Source: an uncultured bacterium
Lineage (GTDB): Bacteria > Verrucomicrobiota > Lentisphaeria > Victivallales > UBA1829
DNA length: 39,909 nt
Assembly: GCA_900549415.1 (NCBI GenBank)
Contig: URNX01000030.1
Span: 1 to 39,909, forward strand
Direction of reading: 5' to 3'
Both the position numbers and the translations under genes were made by a program. The notes beneath the pieces are model-generated. The model did not search any database and was not told the DNA's origin. It saw nothing but the letters and a program-made list of their open reading frames with translations. The stretch's first letter is position 1, and every line of letters starts with the position of its first letter. Positions 24,751-34,135 of this stretch are shown here, one piece after another.

Positions 24751-26148
24751 ATGCAGCATTCTATGATCCGTTCGTTCGGGCTCGCGGCTTTGATGCTCTG
24801 CGGGACAGCTCTTCTCCCCGCTCAGGAAAAAGCGCCGGTCAAAAAAGAAGCACCTAAAATCGAAAATTATTCGCTCCGCATCGCAACCGATAAACCGGAC
24901 GCAATCTATAAAAAGGGCGAAACTATCACTTTCACTGCAGAACTTCTCAAGGATGATAAACCGGCGCCGGGACTCAAATTGAGCTACCGTCTCTCTGAAA
25001 ACGGGAACTGGGGAAAATTTCTCGAGGCGAAATCCGACAAGCCGCTCACAGCAACAGCAAAACTCGACAAACCCGGCTGGGTTTCCATTGAAGTCTTCGC
25101 AATCGGACCGGACGGCAAAAAGCTGAAAAATCCGAAAAGGAAAAATGTAAATCTCAAGGCGGAAATCGGCGCAATGGTCGACCCGCTTGAAATCACCGAA
25201 TCCGCCCCCGAACCCAAAGATTTCGACGCATTCTGGAAGGCGCAGCGCGAACTCCTCGACAAGGTTCCCGTCGAAGCCGAACGCGTGGAAGTCCCCGTCC
25301 CGAAAAAATTCCAGGATAAGATTGTCTGCTATGACGTCAAGGTCAAATGCGCCGGCCCAAAGCCCGTTTCCGGTTATCTTTCCATGCCGAAAAATGCAAA
25401 GAAGGGTTCCCTCCCCGCCGAAGTTATTTTCGATGGAGCTGGAGTCCGCGATTCATACAAGCCGCTCAAGATGGCAACCGGTCGCATCGCGTTCGCCATC
25501 AACGCGCACGGAATCCTCAACGGACAGCCGAAAGAGTACTATGACAACCTCAACAAAGGCGTGCTCAAAGGATACCGCACACAGGGCAAAGAAAACCGCG
25601 ACACCGTCTATTTCAAGGATATGTTCCTCCGCGTCATGCGCGCCCTCGATTACGTGAAAACCCTCCCCGAATGGGACGGCAAGACGCTGGTCGTGCGCGG
25701 CGGAAGCCAGGGCGGTGCTCAGGCAATCGTTGCCGCGGCGCTTGATCCGCAGGTCACCTTCTGCAATGCCGGAGTCCCTGCTCTCGGCGACCACGCCGGA
25801 CGGCTCGTCGGACGCCGCCCCGGATGGCCCTGCTATGTAAACAAGAAAAATCTCAACGACGCTGATCTGAAAGTCATTGACGCCGTCAAATATTACGACC
25901 ACGTCTATTTTGCCAAGCGCATCAAATGCGAAACCTACTTCTACACCGGGTTCGTCGACTTCGTCTGCGCTCCCACCTCTGTTTACGCGGCATACAACAA
26001 CCTGCCGAAAGACATCGTGAAACACATTCAGACCACCCCGACCGGCGGCCATGGCGCACCTGGCAATCTTGCTTTCAAGTTCATGGATGAATTCATTCAG
26101 AACTACTCCATCAAAGGAAATGTCATTAAAAAGAACGCCGTCAAATAA
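24751..26148 (+). CDS. Exported acetylxylan-esterase-like (CE7) hydrolase
   Basis: This 465-residue protein has a Sec signal peptide (about residues 1-25, ending LLPAQ). A beta-sandwich-like domain (about 38-135) follows, then an AXE1/cephalosporin-C-deacetylase-type alpha/beta hydrolase. The nucleophile is Ser319 in RGGSQGGAQ, the acid is Asp403 in TGFVDFVCAPTS and the base is His434 in TGGHGAP. This is the standard CE7 triad layout. The family removes acetyl groups from small xylo-oligosaccharides and related sugars. An exported form with an N-terminal domain is typical of Lentisphaerota and Bacteroidetes. GAGG lies 8 bases before the ATG. It is monocistronic with its own strong terminator. 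Confidence 0.9.
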   Translation: MQHSMIRSFGLAALMLCGTALLPAQEKAPVKKEAPKIENYSLRIATDKPDAIYKKGETITFTAELLKDDKPAPGLKLSYRLSENGNWGKFLEAKSDKPLTATAKLDKPGWVSIEVFAIGPDGKKLKNPKRKNVNLKAEIGAMVDPLEITESAPEPKDFDAFWKAQRELLDKVPVEAERVEVPVPKKFQDKIVCYDVKVKCAGPKPVSGYLSMPKNAKKGSLPAEVIFDGAGVRDSYKPLKMATGRIAFAINAHGILNGQPKEYYDNLNKGVLKGYRTQGKENRDTVYFKDMFLRVMRALDYVKTLPEWDGKTLVVRGGSQGGAQAIVAAALDPQVTFCNAGVPALGDHAGRLVGRRPGWPCYVNKKNLNDADLKVIDAVKYYDHVYFAKRIKCETYFYTGFVDFVCAPTSVYAAYNNLPKDIVKHIQTTPTGGHGAPGNLAFKFMDEFIQNYSIKGNVIKKNAVK

Positions 26149-26164
26149 CCCGTCAATCCGTCAA

Positions 26165-26199
26165 AACAGTCGCATCAAACCGGTGCGACTGTTTTTTTT
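26165..26199 (+). terminator. Strong intrinsic terminator of the esterase gene
   Basis: AACAGTCGCA (26165-26174) pairs perfectly with TGCGACTGTT (26184-26193) around a nine-base loop, followed by a run of eight T (26192-26199). The T-run touches the last codon of the convergent gene. On the other strand a shorter TTTT follows the stem, so it may work both ways. Confidence 0.92.
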
Positions 26200-28453
26200 A
26201 CTGCACATCTTTAAGCCCGATTCGCGGCATTCTTCCGCAGAGACGACGGAACAGTCTCCGCGCTTCCGGAGAACAGGGATCAAGGTTCAGAGATTTCTTC
26301 AGCAGACGCAGCGCCTCCGCGCGGCTGCGCTCTCTCAAAGCTTTTTCCGCACGGTTCAGAAGCCCGATTGCCTCCATACGTTCGTCAAAAGTGACGACAC
26401 GAAAAACGGTATATTTCACACTCAAATCCCGTAAATCGGCGGGAGGAGTGACGGGATAAAAATCCGTCATTTTCCGAGCTTCGTAATACATCCGGTATGC
26501 CGGAGCAGTGCGGCGGATGTTCACCGCATTCGCAATATACGCGCTTGAATAAGGATGCAGCGGGCCGAGCGAGCCGTGGTCGTAAATGAAATATTTCGCA
26601 CCGTAGCGCGAACAGAAACCACTTAGTGCGCGCTCGTTCTGATGATAGAAAATATTCAGGTATTCCTCCACCGGACGACGGATCGGCTCCATGCCGAACT
26701 GCGGCTGAAGAACCAGATTCGTTCCGCTGTACGCCATCAGCATCGGACCGATCGTGAAATTTGCAAGAACCGTCTGTCCGCGCATATCCTCGCGCCGGAA
26801 CCAGTCGATCAGTTCTGCGGTGTGTTTCAGATAAACATCCGCGCTGTATGCCCGCTGCCGTCCTGCAAGCGATGCCGTCAGTTCGACCAGAAGCGCAAGA
26901 ACAACCAGAGCAACGGCAATCCCGCGCATCGCCTTCGCAATCCGGTTCTGCGGACGGTATCCGGTCCGCAGACCATGCCGCACAGCCTGCACCGCAAGAG
27001 GAAGCGACAGTGCAAGATAGATGATGACAAACTCATGATAACGGACAATGAATACAAATCCAATCAGGAATCCAATCAGGAAAAGAAGCGGCATTGCTGA
27101 GCGCGGAAGATCCCGCAAAAGAGCCCGTCGTGTCGGAGTAAACAATCCGCCAATGACGAACAGCAGAGCAAGGATTCCAAGCGCCACCGGAGTGTAATTC
27201 CAGGACTGACGGATAAGTGACGGAGCTTTCACTGAATTCAAAAACGGCAGTGAACCAAATGACGGAAAGAAACTGACGGCTATATTCCATGTTGCGGAAT
27301 GCATGGATGGAGTCCACATCATGCGGGCGTCATAATTCAGTTTTGACGGATCGGAAGGCTTGACGTTCTTAAACTTCACCTTCGCTTTCATCGCTTCGGA
27401 GAAATGGCTGTAATTTGCCCGGTATACCGGATTGTCTACAAATGCGGTATGGAAACTCCAGAGACATCCAAGCGCAATTCCGCAGAACAGAAGACGGCGC
27501 AGAAACGTTTTCCGCAGCACCGTTCCGGCACACAGAATCAGAACCGTCAGCGGAAGCAGAATGCAGAAGAACGGAGACATCAGCAGTCCGTAAGTGACGT
27601 TGAACGGAACCAGCAGGGCGTTCAGCGCAATCGCAAGAACAATCATCAGCCAGACGCTCCGCCGCTTGCGCGTCGGAACGCCGCCGCAGAGGAACCGGAA
27701 CACCTCGAAACCGGCCCATCCGGCAAACAGAAGCTGGCTCAGATCCCACGTTACAAAGCAGAAGAACGTCGAGCCGAACAGCGCCGCAAGTTTCCAGCGT
27801 TTCGGACGCACGTAAAATGAATATGCAAGAACCATGCTCAGCAGAATCAGCGGAATGCAGAGGTCGCCGCGCACAATATCCTGTCCCGTCGCGCGAGCAA
27901 TGGCGGAGGCGGCAACCGCATGCAGCATTCCGCCGGCAAACGCAAGCCCTGCGGGCGTCCGGAGAGCGAGAAGCCAGAGAAAAATCAGCCCCGGAATGAA
28001 CGCAGTCCACAGCCGCACGTTCCACGCGGTGAAAGCGGCGAAATCGGGCGAATCCTGATAGCGCAGTTCCGCCGCGGATGGCGCGGCGGGCGGGAAAACA
28101 AGGCATTTCAGGCGGTAGCTCCAGCCGAGCACCCATTCCAGCCCCATGTTCATCTGCGCATACGGCGCAACGTCCGGAAGGTACGCAAGACGCGGATCGT
28201 GCGCGGGAACCCCCTTGCCGTCCGCGACGTCCTTCGCATAAGCGAACATCATCGCGCTTTCGATGGTGTAGGGAACAAAATTCGGACGCTTCGTCGGGAG
28301 CGCATCGCGGAAATCGCGGTAACGCAGCGGCTCCGCGTCGCCGACAGCGGCCGCAACCCGCGCGGCCTCCATATTGTAGTGACACGTCTTGATGAAAAAC
28401 GACGTCGCCACACAGATACAGAAGAGCACAAGACGGAGCAGGACGCGCTTCAT
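26198..28453 (-). CDS. Polytopic GT-C/STT3-like membrane protein
   Basis: A 751-residue protein with about 11-12 membrane helices between residues 4 and 515 and a soluble C-terminal part ending in a TPR-like helix pair (EKALRERSRAEALRLLKKSLNLDPCSPEARR). The layout of GT-C enzymes is present: a first helix, then a large loop with acidic residues (DPRLAYLPDVAPYAQMNMGLEW), and GQDIVRGDL in a later loop. It is reminiscent of STT3/PMT-type glycosyltransferases, which use polyprenyl-linked sugars. The STT3 signature WWDYG is not seen, so the assignment to oligosaccharyltransferase is weak. The gene shares one base with the rpoN stop (TGATG), so it is translationally coupled to sigma-54. Confidence 0.72.
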   Translation of the reverse strand: MKRVLLRLVLFCICVATSFFIKTCHYNMEAARVAAAVGDAEPLRYRDFRDALPTKRPNFVPYTIESAMMFAYAKDVADGKGVPAHDPRLAYLPDVAPYAQMNMGLEWVLGWSYRLKCLVFPPAAPSAAELRYQDSPDFAAFTAWNVRLWTAFIPGLIFLWLLALRTPAGLAFAGGMLHAVAASAIARATGQDIVRGDLCIPLILLSMVLAYSFYVRPKRWKLAALFGSTFFCFVTWDLSQLLFAGWAGFEVFRFLCGGVPTRKRRSVWLMIVLAIALNALLVPFNVTYGLLMSPFFCILLPLTVLILCAGTVLRKTFLRRLLFCGIALGCLWSFHTAFVDNPVYRANYSHFSEAMKAKVKFKNVKPSDPSKLNYDARMMWTPSMHSATWNIAVSFFPSFGSLPFLNSVKAPSLIRQSWNYTPVALGILALLFVIGGLFTPTRRALLRDLPRSAMPLLFLIGFLIGFVFIVRYHEFVIIYLALSLPLAVQAVRHGLRTGYRPQNRIAKAMRGIAVALVVLALLVELTASLAGRQRAYSADVYLKHTAELIDWFRREDMRGQTVLANFTIGPMLMAYSGTNLVLQPQFGMEPIRRPVEEYLNIFYHQNERALSGFCSRYGAKYFIYDHGSLGPLHPYSSAYIANAVNIRRTAPAYRMYYEARKMTDFYPVTPPADLRDLSVKYTVFRVVTFDERMEAIGLLNRAEKALRERSRAEALRLLKKSLNLDPCSPEARRLFRRLCGRMPRIGLKDVQ

Positions 28454-29892
28454 CAGAAACTTCTCCGGAGATGGGAGGACTGGATGCCGAGTTCTTCGCG
28501 GTATTTCGCAACCGTGCGCCGGGCGACGTCGAGTCCGCGTTCCTTGAGCAGCGCCGTAAGTTTGCTGTCCGAAAGCGGCGATGCGGGATTCTCCTTGTCC
28601 ACCAGGTCGCGGATCATCTCCTTGACGCCGCGCGAGGAAATTTCTTCGCCCTCTTTCGACTGGAACCCGCCGGAAAAGAAATATTTGAATTCAAACAGCC
28701 CGACGGGTGTTTTGATGTATTTGTTCGCCATTGCGCGGCTGACCGTCGTTTCATGCAGCCCGAGCTTGTCGGCGACCTGCTGCATGGTCATCGGCTTGAG
28801 GTATTCAACGCCCTTCGCAAGAAAGTCGTGCTGGGTTGCAACGAGGATATCCGCAATGCGCTTGATCGTCTTCTGCCGCTGTTCAAGCGACTTCATCAGC
28901 CCGTTTCCGTTCGTGAGTTTGTTCCGGATATAGGAACGGACGTCATCGGGCGTGTTCGGGTCTTCAAGCATCTTCAGGTAGAACTTCGAAATGCGCAGAT
29001 GCGGAATGTACGAATCATTGTAAACGACCTTGAAATCATCGCCGTCGCGCTCCACGGTCACCTCGGGAACGATATAGACTGGCTTGGTGTCGGCAATGAC
29101 ATTCCCGGGACACGGATTGAGCTTTTTGATTTCAGCGATCTCTCCGTTGAGCTTCTCCAGAGAGATGTTCCGCGCTTTCGCAAGCTGGGGAAGTTTGTTG
29201 CGCGCAATATCCTCCAGATGGTTTTCGACAAGGTCAATCAGTTCCGGCGTATCTTTTCCGAGACGGCGGAGCTGAAGAATGAGACACTCCTTGAGGTCGC
29301 GCGCGCCGATTCCGGGCGGGTCGAAACTCTGAACCAGACGGATAGCCTTCTCCGCCTCTTGAAGCGTACAGCCGGAACCGGTGGCGATGTCGGCTGGGTG
29401 AGTTTTGAGATAACCGGATTCGTCAATTCCGCCGATCACGGCTTCAGCGATGCGGGCGGTCTCCGGATCGGCGTCGGCAACGCGGAGCTGGTCAAGAAGC
29501 TGTTCCTGCATGGAAACATCGCTCGTGATGGAATCGAAAAGATACGCCTGCCGTTCATCTTCATCCTCAGGGTCGTAACCGGAGGGAAGTGACGCCTCTT
29601 CGGGAGAGAGTCCGCCGGCGGTGAGTTCGACGATGCGGGCAAGTTCATCTTCCATGTCGTCGCGCTCGGAGCCGAGTTCGGGCTTCTCCTGATCGGGAGG
29701 CGGTTCGGGGAGCTCCTCCGCGGCGGGTTCCTCCACCTCAAGAACGGGATTCACCGCAAGCTCCTGATTGATCTTCTGCTGAAGTTCAAGAACAGGTGCG
29801 CAGAGAATGTCAAGCGACTGAAGCTGCTGAGGCGTGAGCGTCTGTTCCTGTCTCATCACCGAAGTCTGCGTCATTCCCTGAACTGAATCCAT
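28453..29892 (-). CDS. rpoN: RNA polymerase sigma-54 factor
   Basis: A 479-residue sigma-54. Region I is Gln/Leu-rich (TLTPQQLQSLDILCAPVLELQQKI), the acidic region II spans about 60-115, and the core-binding region III follows. The HTH reads MQQVADKLGLHETTVSRAMANKY, with key phrases VADKLGLHETTVSRA, and the RpoN box ARRTVAKYRE lies at 457-466. The start at 29892 follows AGGAGG with a short 4-base spacer. An upstream in-frame extension to 30063 runs through an AT-rich non-conserved stretch and is not used. Sigma-54 needs an AAA+ enhancer-binding protein, and none is encoded in the window. It precedes the STT3-like gene in one transcript. Confidence 0.96.
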   Translation of the reverse strand: MDSVQGMTQTSVMRQEQTLTPQQLQSLDILCAPVLELQQKINQELAVNPVLEVEEPAAEELPEPPPDQEKPELGSERDDMEDELARIVELTAGGLSPEEASLPSGYDPEDEDERQAYLFDSITSDVSMQEQLLDQLRVADADPETARIAEAVIGGIDESGYLKTHPADIATGSGCTLQEAEKAIRLVQSFDPPGIGARDLKECLILQLRRLGKDTPELIDLVENHLEDIARNKLPQLAKARNISLEKLNGEIAEIKKLNPCPGNVIADTKPVYIVPEVTVERDGDDFKVVYNDSYIPHLRISKFYLKMLEDPNTPDDVRSYIRNKLTNGNGLMKSLEQRQKTIKRIADILVATQHDFLAKGVEYLKPMTMQQVADKLGLHETTVSRAMANKYIKTPVGLFEFKYFFSGGFQSKEGEEISSRGVKEMIRDLVDKENPASPLSDSKLTALLKERGLDVARRTVAKYREELGIQSSHLRRSF

Positions 29893-29935
29893 CGTGCCTC
29901 CTGAAAAAAATTTTGCAGATTTTTTTGATTTCCGT

Positions 29936-29964
29936 TTTAAATATAGCGCATAAACTGTTATAAT
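29936..29964 (+). promoter_or_regulatory. Candidate promoter of the signalling operon
   Basis: A perfect TATAAT (29959-29964) with an AT-rich TTTAAA (29936-29941) 17 bases upstream. It lies 37 bases before the YycJ-type gene, which has AAAGGA seven bases before its ATG. The promoter is divergent from rpoN. Confidence 0.55.
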
Positions 29965-30001
29965 AAAAGTCTGTGAAAATATTTTTTTAAAGGATTTTGC
30001 A

Positions 30002-30790
30002 ATGGAACATCTTTTCGGACTGACAAACCTCGGGAGCGGGAGCTCGGGAAACGCCACAGTCATTCACACTCCCGAAGGCGCCCTGCTCGTCGACGCCGGA
30101 TTCTCCGCCAAAGAACTCTGCGCCCGGCTTGAAAGCGCCTCCATCCGCCCCGAAACCATCCGCGCGGTGCTCGTGACGCACGAACATACAGACCACACGA
30201 AAGGCCTGCGCGTATTCACCGACGCCTACGGAATCCCCTGCTGCGTCACAAACACCGTCTGCAAAGCGCTCGCGCAGAAGAACCGCATCGGCGAAAAGCG
30301 GAATCTCTTCACCGCCGGAACCCCGTTCGAACTTCTCGGGTTGGAAGTCGAACCCTTCACCGTTCCGCACGACGCCTGCGAAACCGTCGCCTTCAACTTC
30401 CGGTTCAGCGGACATCAGATTTCCATTGCGACCGATCTCGGTCAGATCACCGGTTCCGTACTCGAAAAGCTCCGCGGCTCGGAAGCGCTTCTGCTCGAAT
30501 CCAACCACGACCTCAAAATGCTGGCAAACTCCGACCGTCCGATCCGTCTCAAACGCCGCATCATGAGCCGTTACGGACACCTCAGCAACAAGGATACCAT
30601 GGAATCGCTTGATTCCATTTTGACGGAAGCCTCGCGCTTTCTCCTCTTCGGACATCTCAGTCCGGAGTGCAACAAAGAGGAAATTGTAACAGGAATGGCG
30701 GAACAAAGACTTGATTATTTAAAAAGATGTGATATTTTATATAAAGTAGCAAAACAATCACAGCCAACTGATACTTTTTGGGTAGTTTAG
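30002..30790 (+). CDS. YycJ/WalJ-type metallo-beta-lactamase-fold hydrolase
   Basis: A 262-residue MBL-fold protein. It opens with the family phrase LGSGSSGNATVI and carries the binuclear metal motif HEHTDH (60-65), a downstream His in VPHDACETV, ATDLG, LESNHD and a terminal LFGHLS. The layout matches YycJ (WalJ), which in Firmicutes sits in the WalKR two-component operon and affects cell-wall and DNA-replication homeostasis. A nuclease-type activity on DNA or nucleotides is proposed for the family. Here it is followed after four bases by a pseudokinase gene and then a degenerate histidine-kinase-like gene, so the link to signalling genes seems to be kept in this organism. Confidence 0.88.
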   Translation: MEHLFGLTNLGSGSSGNATVIHTPEGALLVDAGFSAKELCARLESASIRPETIRAVLVTHEHTDHTKGLRVFTDAYGIPCCVTNTVCKALAQKNRIGEKRNLFTAGTPFELLGLEVEPFTVPHDACETVAFNFRFSGHQISIATDLGQITGSVLEKLRGSEALLLESNHDLKMLANSDRPIRLKRRIMSRYGHLSNKDTMESLDSILTEASRFLLFGHLSPECNKEEIVTGMAEQRLDYLKRCDILYKVAKQSQPTDTFWVV

Positions 30791-30794
30791 TTTT

Positions 30795-31802
30795 ATGGAC
30801 AAAGAAATACAGCAGGAAGAGCTCCAGTCATTAAATGAATATCTGGAGGAAGCTGCAACCGGTTCTCTGAAAATATGCTGTCCGGAATGCGGACAGCATT
30901 TTGACGTAACGGAAATTGCCCCTCTCACAACATTCATCTGTCCGCTCTGCTCCAATGTCATTACCCGCCCGCTCTGGCTGGACAACTACCGGATTGATGC
31001 GCCTGTAACCGAATCGAACGATGTCGTCAGCATGACGGAAGCCGTGGATTTGAACCGGAACGACACCGTTACTCTCCACATTCTAAACCCTTTCTATGCG
31101 GCTTCCGAAGAACGCTGCCGCCGTTTTGTAGATGTAGCCCGCTCCATCACGTCGCTGCACAGCTGCGCAGTTACACCTATTCTCAACGTCGATGTCATCG
31201 GCGCTCTCCCGTATTACATTACTCCGGATCTCTCCGGCAAAACGCTTCAGGACTATTACGTCTCTCAAAATGTGCAGACCGTTCCGCTGGAAAAAGCCTG
31301 TTCCTGGGTTCTTGATATCGCCTCCGGTCTTTCCGATGCACTCGACCACCAAATCTGTCACGGCGAACTCAATCTGCAGAATATTGTGATAAACGAAAAT
31401 GAACAGCTCTCCCTCATGCACTTCGGATTCTACGAACTGCTGCTGGATGCCGGTTATATCAATGTAAATATTTTCACCGCTCCGGAAACAGCGGAAAACG
31501 GTACTGTCAGCGAAAAGTCCGATATTTATTCCCTCGGAGCTTTTTTCTATTATCTTCTTACCGGAACCGACCTTCCGGCAGACAATGAAAACGGCAGACA
31601 TCTGATTCATTTTGACTGGATAAAGAAAATGGTCAACGACTCCATTTCCGAATTGATCTGCCGCATGGTGAATCCAACCCCAGCATTCCGTCCAAACATC
31701 AATGAAATCATCGCAACAGTCAACGCCCGCCTCAACCACTTCCAGTATGTCCGGAATAAACTTCAGCGCATGACAAAATTAAAATCGGCAGGCAGGTTAT
31801 GA
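30795..31802 (+). CDS. Zinc-ribbon Ser/Thr pseudokinase
   Basis: A 335-residue protein. Residues 29-52 form a zinc ribbon (CPEC and CPLC). The remainder follows the Hanks-type kinase plan but lacks the catalytic residues. The beta-3 Lys position is His95 (VTLH), the HRD motif is HGE (189-191, followed by LNLQN with Asn196 kept), and DFG is HFG (209-211). The structural landmarks are intact: APE (229-231), SDIYSLG (242-248) and a C-terminal Arg in FRP. It should therefore fold like a kinase but be inactive or very weak, acting as a sensor or scaffold. No membrane segment is seen. No clear ribosome site precedes it, and it overlaps the next gene by four bases. Confidence 0.85.
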   Translation: MDKEIQQEELQSLNEYLEEAATGSLKICCPECGQHFDVTEIAPLTTFICPLCSNVITRPLWLDNYRIDAPVTESNDVVSMTEAVDLNRNDTVTLHILNPFYAASEERCRRFVDVARSITSLHSCAVTPILNVDVIGALPYYITPDLSGKTLQDYYVSQNVQTVPLEKACSWVLDIASGLSDALDHQICHGELNLQNIVINENEQLSLMHFGFYELLLDAGYINVNIFTAPETAENGTVSEKSDIYSLGAFFYYLLTGTDLPADNENGRHLIHFDWIKKMVNDSISELICRMVNPTPAFRPNINEIIATVNARLNHFQYVRNKLQRMTKLKSAGRL

Positions 31803-34114
31803 AAATACGTACAAAGTTCATCACCCGGATCGGCGGGGCGGCGCTTCTTTGCGGACTCCTCGCCATGACTCTTTTCGTCTGGAAAACAGATACCGAAGCC
31901 AGAAAAAGAGGTTCCCGCATGTTCAATCTGCTCGAACGCAGTTCCGAACGCCGCATCCGCTCGGAATCCGAAATCGCCGCCCTGCGTCTCGAAGCGTTTT
32001 TCAATGATACTCTGCTGCGTCTGAGCGAACTCAACGCCGCGCTTGCCATCGACCCCGCGGGAGCGCGCAGCACTATCGGGCATTTCCCGTTTCCGGGTGA
32101 ACTCTTTGTCTCGCTCACCGCTCCGGGACAGACAGAACAGCGTTTCACGCGCTCCGAAAACGGCAGAATTCATGAAAACTCCATTCCGCAGACCGTCCTC
32201 GCACGTCTGCCGCAGGGTCCAGCGCTGATTATTCCGGAAAACGAAACCGGCTGCATCCGACTATCAATCTCCAACTCCGCCCAGGGAACCACCGTTCACA
32301 CCATCTGCGAAATAGATCTTACACGTCTGCTGAAATCCATGCTCCCTTCCGGAAAAACGGGCGTGCTCGCTCTGCTGCATGGAAAACGGATGCTCAAATG
32401 TGAAACCGATGAAGACAGCCAGACTCTTTCCGAACTCAAAACACGGATGCATCTCCTCGGAACGCGTCTCATTCCCGGCTCCGGCGCACGGAGGTTCGAT
32501 ATGGACTCCATGATCACCGGAAACGGAGAAACCTGGGAACTTTCCGCCTCCACGCTCGGAATCGACACCGTTCCGGCGCAGGAACTGCGGCTCGTCCGCG
32601 CCGTTCCATCCGAATTTGTCTGCACAGCCGCCCCGCAGGGAAAACGGATTTTGATCGGCAACCTCATTCTCTTCGCCCTGCTCGGATACCTTATTTTCTT
32701 CGCATATCTCTTCCACCATGCCGGAGATCTTGCGAAATGCGTGGAAAGCATCCTGAAATTCGCCACGGCCCTCTCCAGGGGCGATGAACCGCCGAAAAAC
32801 CTGCGCTCCGGAACGACTGAGGAATTCCGCGAACTCTCCAGCATATTCAACCATCTGCGCGACAAACTTTCCGGCATGACTTTGCGTCTCAAGAAAAGCC
32901 ACGAACGCGAACTGCTCGCCCGGAGCGATGCTGAAAGTTCCAACCGTCTCAAATCCGTCCTGCTCAACGATATGGTCGCCGAACTTCAGGAACCCGTCGG
33001 CATGATGACCGGATTTTCAAGTCTGCTCCAGCGAAAACTCAAAGACTGCAGCGAAGTTCAGGCTCCGCTCGCCCGCATTCACGATGAAGCTCTCGCCGCC
33101 GGACGTCTCCTCGCCGCGCTCAACAATCTCTCCGAATTCGATCTCTCCCAGCGCGAACCCGTCTACACCGAATTCGATGCAAACGACGTCATTCGCGAAC
33201 TCTCCGACTCCTGCGTTCCCCTCGCCGCCGAACGGCGCGTCCGCTTCGAAATTCACTGGCCCGGAATGCACGGAAAAATCATTTCCGACCGCGACGCCAT
33301 GGCTCGCATTCTCACTCTTGCCGCCTCCACGCTCATCTCCGTTGCCTCACCGGATTCCCGCGTTCGCTGGAGCGGTTCCGCAACAGACAACGGCATTCTC
33401 TTCCGCTGTTTCGATGAAAAGGAACTTGGCTCCGTTTCACTCGCAGCACTCTTCCTCGACCGCGTAAGCTCTCCCGGAAGCAAACACTCCGTCACCGGCT
33501 TTGCCGCGCCGATTCTCAATCTTACACTCATCAAACTGCACTCGGAGCTTCTCGGCGCGCACCTCACTGTTCAGGAAACGGACAAAGGCGGAACCGAAAT
33601 AAGTCTCTTCTTCCCCAAACCAGACCCGGCGGAAATCACACTCGCCAACGCCCCGGATGACGAAGAACGCGATTCCAACCTCGCCCGTACTTCGCTCTGC
33701 ATTTTCTCCCCCGACCGCGCACGCCGGATTGTGCTCCGCCCCGGACAGCGCTGCAGCGTTCTTGTCGCCGACAAATCCGACTCCGTCTACACCATGTTCT
33801 GCATGATGCTGGAGGGCGAACCCTGCAACCTTGTCCACGCCTCCACACCCGCGGAATGCCTCGAAAAACTCAAAACCGGACACTTTGATTTTCTGCTTCT
33901 CGATCTGAAATTCCAGAAAGCATTCTGCACGGAACTTCTTTCCGCAATCCGGACGGGAAACAGCAATCAGGGGCTTGTGATTCTCGCTTTCGGTTCCGGA
34001 ATGACCGAAGCTGAACTCGCAGCAGTCAAAGAATCCGGCGTAGACCGCTGTCTGCGAAAACCCGCTTCCGTGGAAAAACTCACCTCGACAATCCGCGAAT
34101 TCATTGCAAAATAA
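31799..34114 (+). CDS. Hybrid sensor protein with degenerate histidine-kinase core and receiver
   Basis: A 771-residue membrane sensor. Two membrane helices (about 11-28 and 283-305) flank an extracytoplasmic domain of about 250 residues. A HAMP-like linker (about 310-360) and a helical DHp-like region follow. The H-box reads NDMVAELQEP (390-399), with Ala394 where the phospho-accepting His should be. The ATP-binding domain lacks clear N and G1 boxes, but retains a G2-like end (KGGTEISLFFP). The C-terminal receiver (653-770) keeps the acidic Asp658, the phosphorylated Asp702 (LLLDL) and Lys754 (RKP), while the switch Thr is Ala730. It is probably phosphorylated by another kinase. It overlaps the pseudokinase gene by four bases. 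Confidence 0.83.
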   Translation: MKIRTKFITRIGGAALLCGLLAMTLFVWKTDTEARKRGSRMFNLLERSSERRIRSESEIAALRLEAFFNDTLLRLSELNAALAIDPAGARSTIGHFPFPGELFVSLTAPGQTEQRFTRSENGRIHENSIPQTVLARLPQGPALIIPENETGCIRLSISNSAQGTTVHTICEIDLTRLLKSMLPSGKTGVLALLHGKRMLKCETDEDSQTLSELKTRMHLLGTRLIPGSGARRFDMDSMITGNGETWELSASTLGIDTVPAQELRLVRAVPSEFVCTAAPQGKRILIGNLILFALLGYLIFFAYLFHHAGDLAKCVESILKFATALSRGDEPPKNLRSGTTEEFRELSSIFNHLRDKLSGMTLRLKKSHERELLARSDAESSNRLKSVLLNDMVAELQEPVGMMTGFSSLLQRKLKDCSEVQAPLARIHDEALAAGRLLAALNNLSEFDLSQREPVYTEFDANDVIRELSDSCVPLAAERRVRFEIHWPGMHGKIISDRDAMARILTLAASTLISVASPDSRVRWSGSATDNGILFRCFDEKELGSVSLAALFLDRVSSPGSKHSVTGFAAPILNLTLIKLHSELLGAHLTVQETDKGGTEISLFFPKPDPAEITLANAPDDEERDSNLARTSLCIFSPDRARRIVLRPGQRCSVLVADKSDSVYTMFCMMLEGEPCNLVHASTPAECLEKLKTGHFDFLLLDLKFQKAFCTELLSAIRTGNSNQGLVILAFGSGMTEAELAAVKESGVDRCLRKPASVEKLTSTIREFIAK

Positions 34115-34135
34115 AAGATTTTTTTCCATTCATGC

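Noticed and set aside
30795..31802. Active Ser/Thr protein kinase
   Set aside because: The Lys, HRD-Asp and DFG-Asp positions are all substituted.
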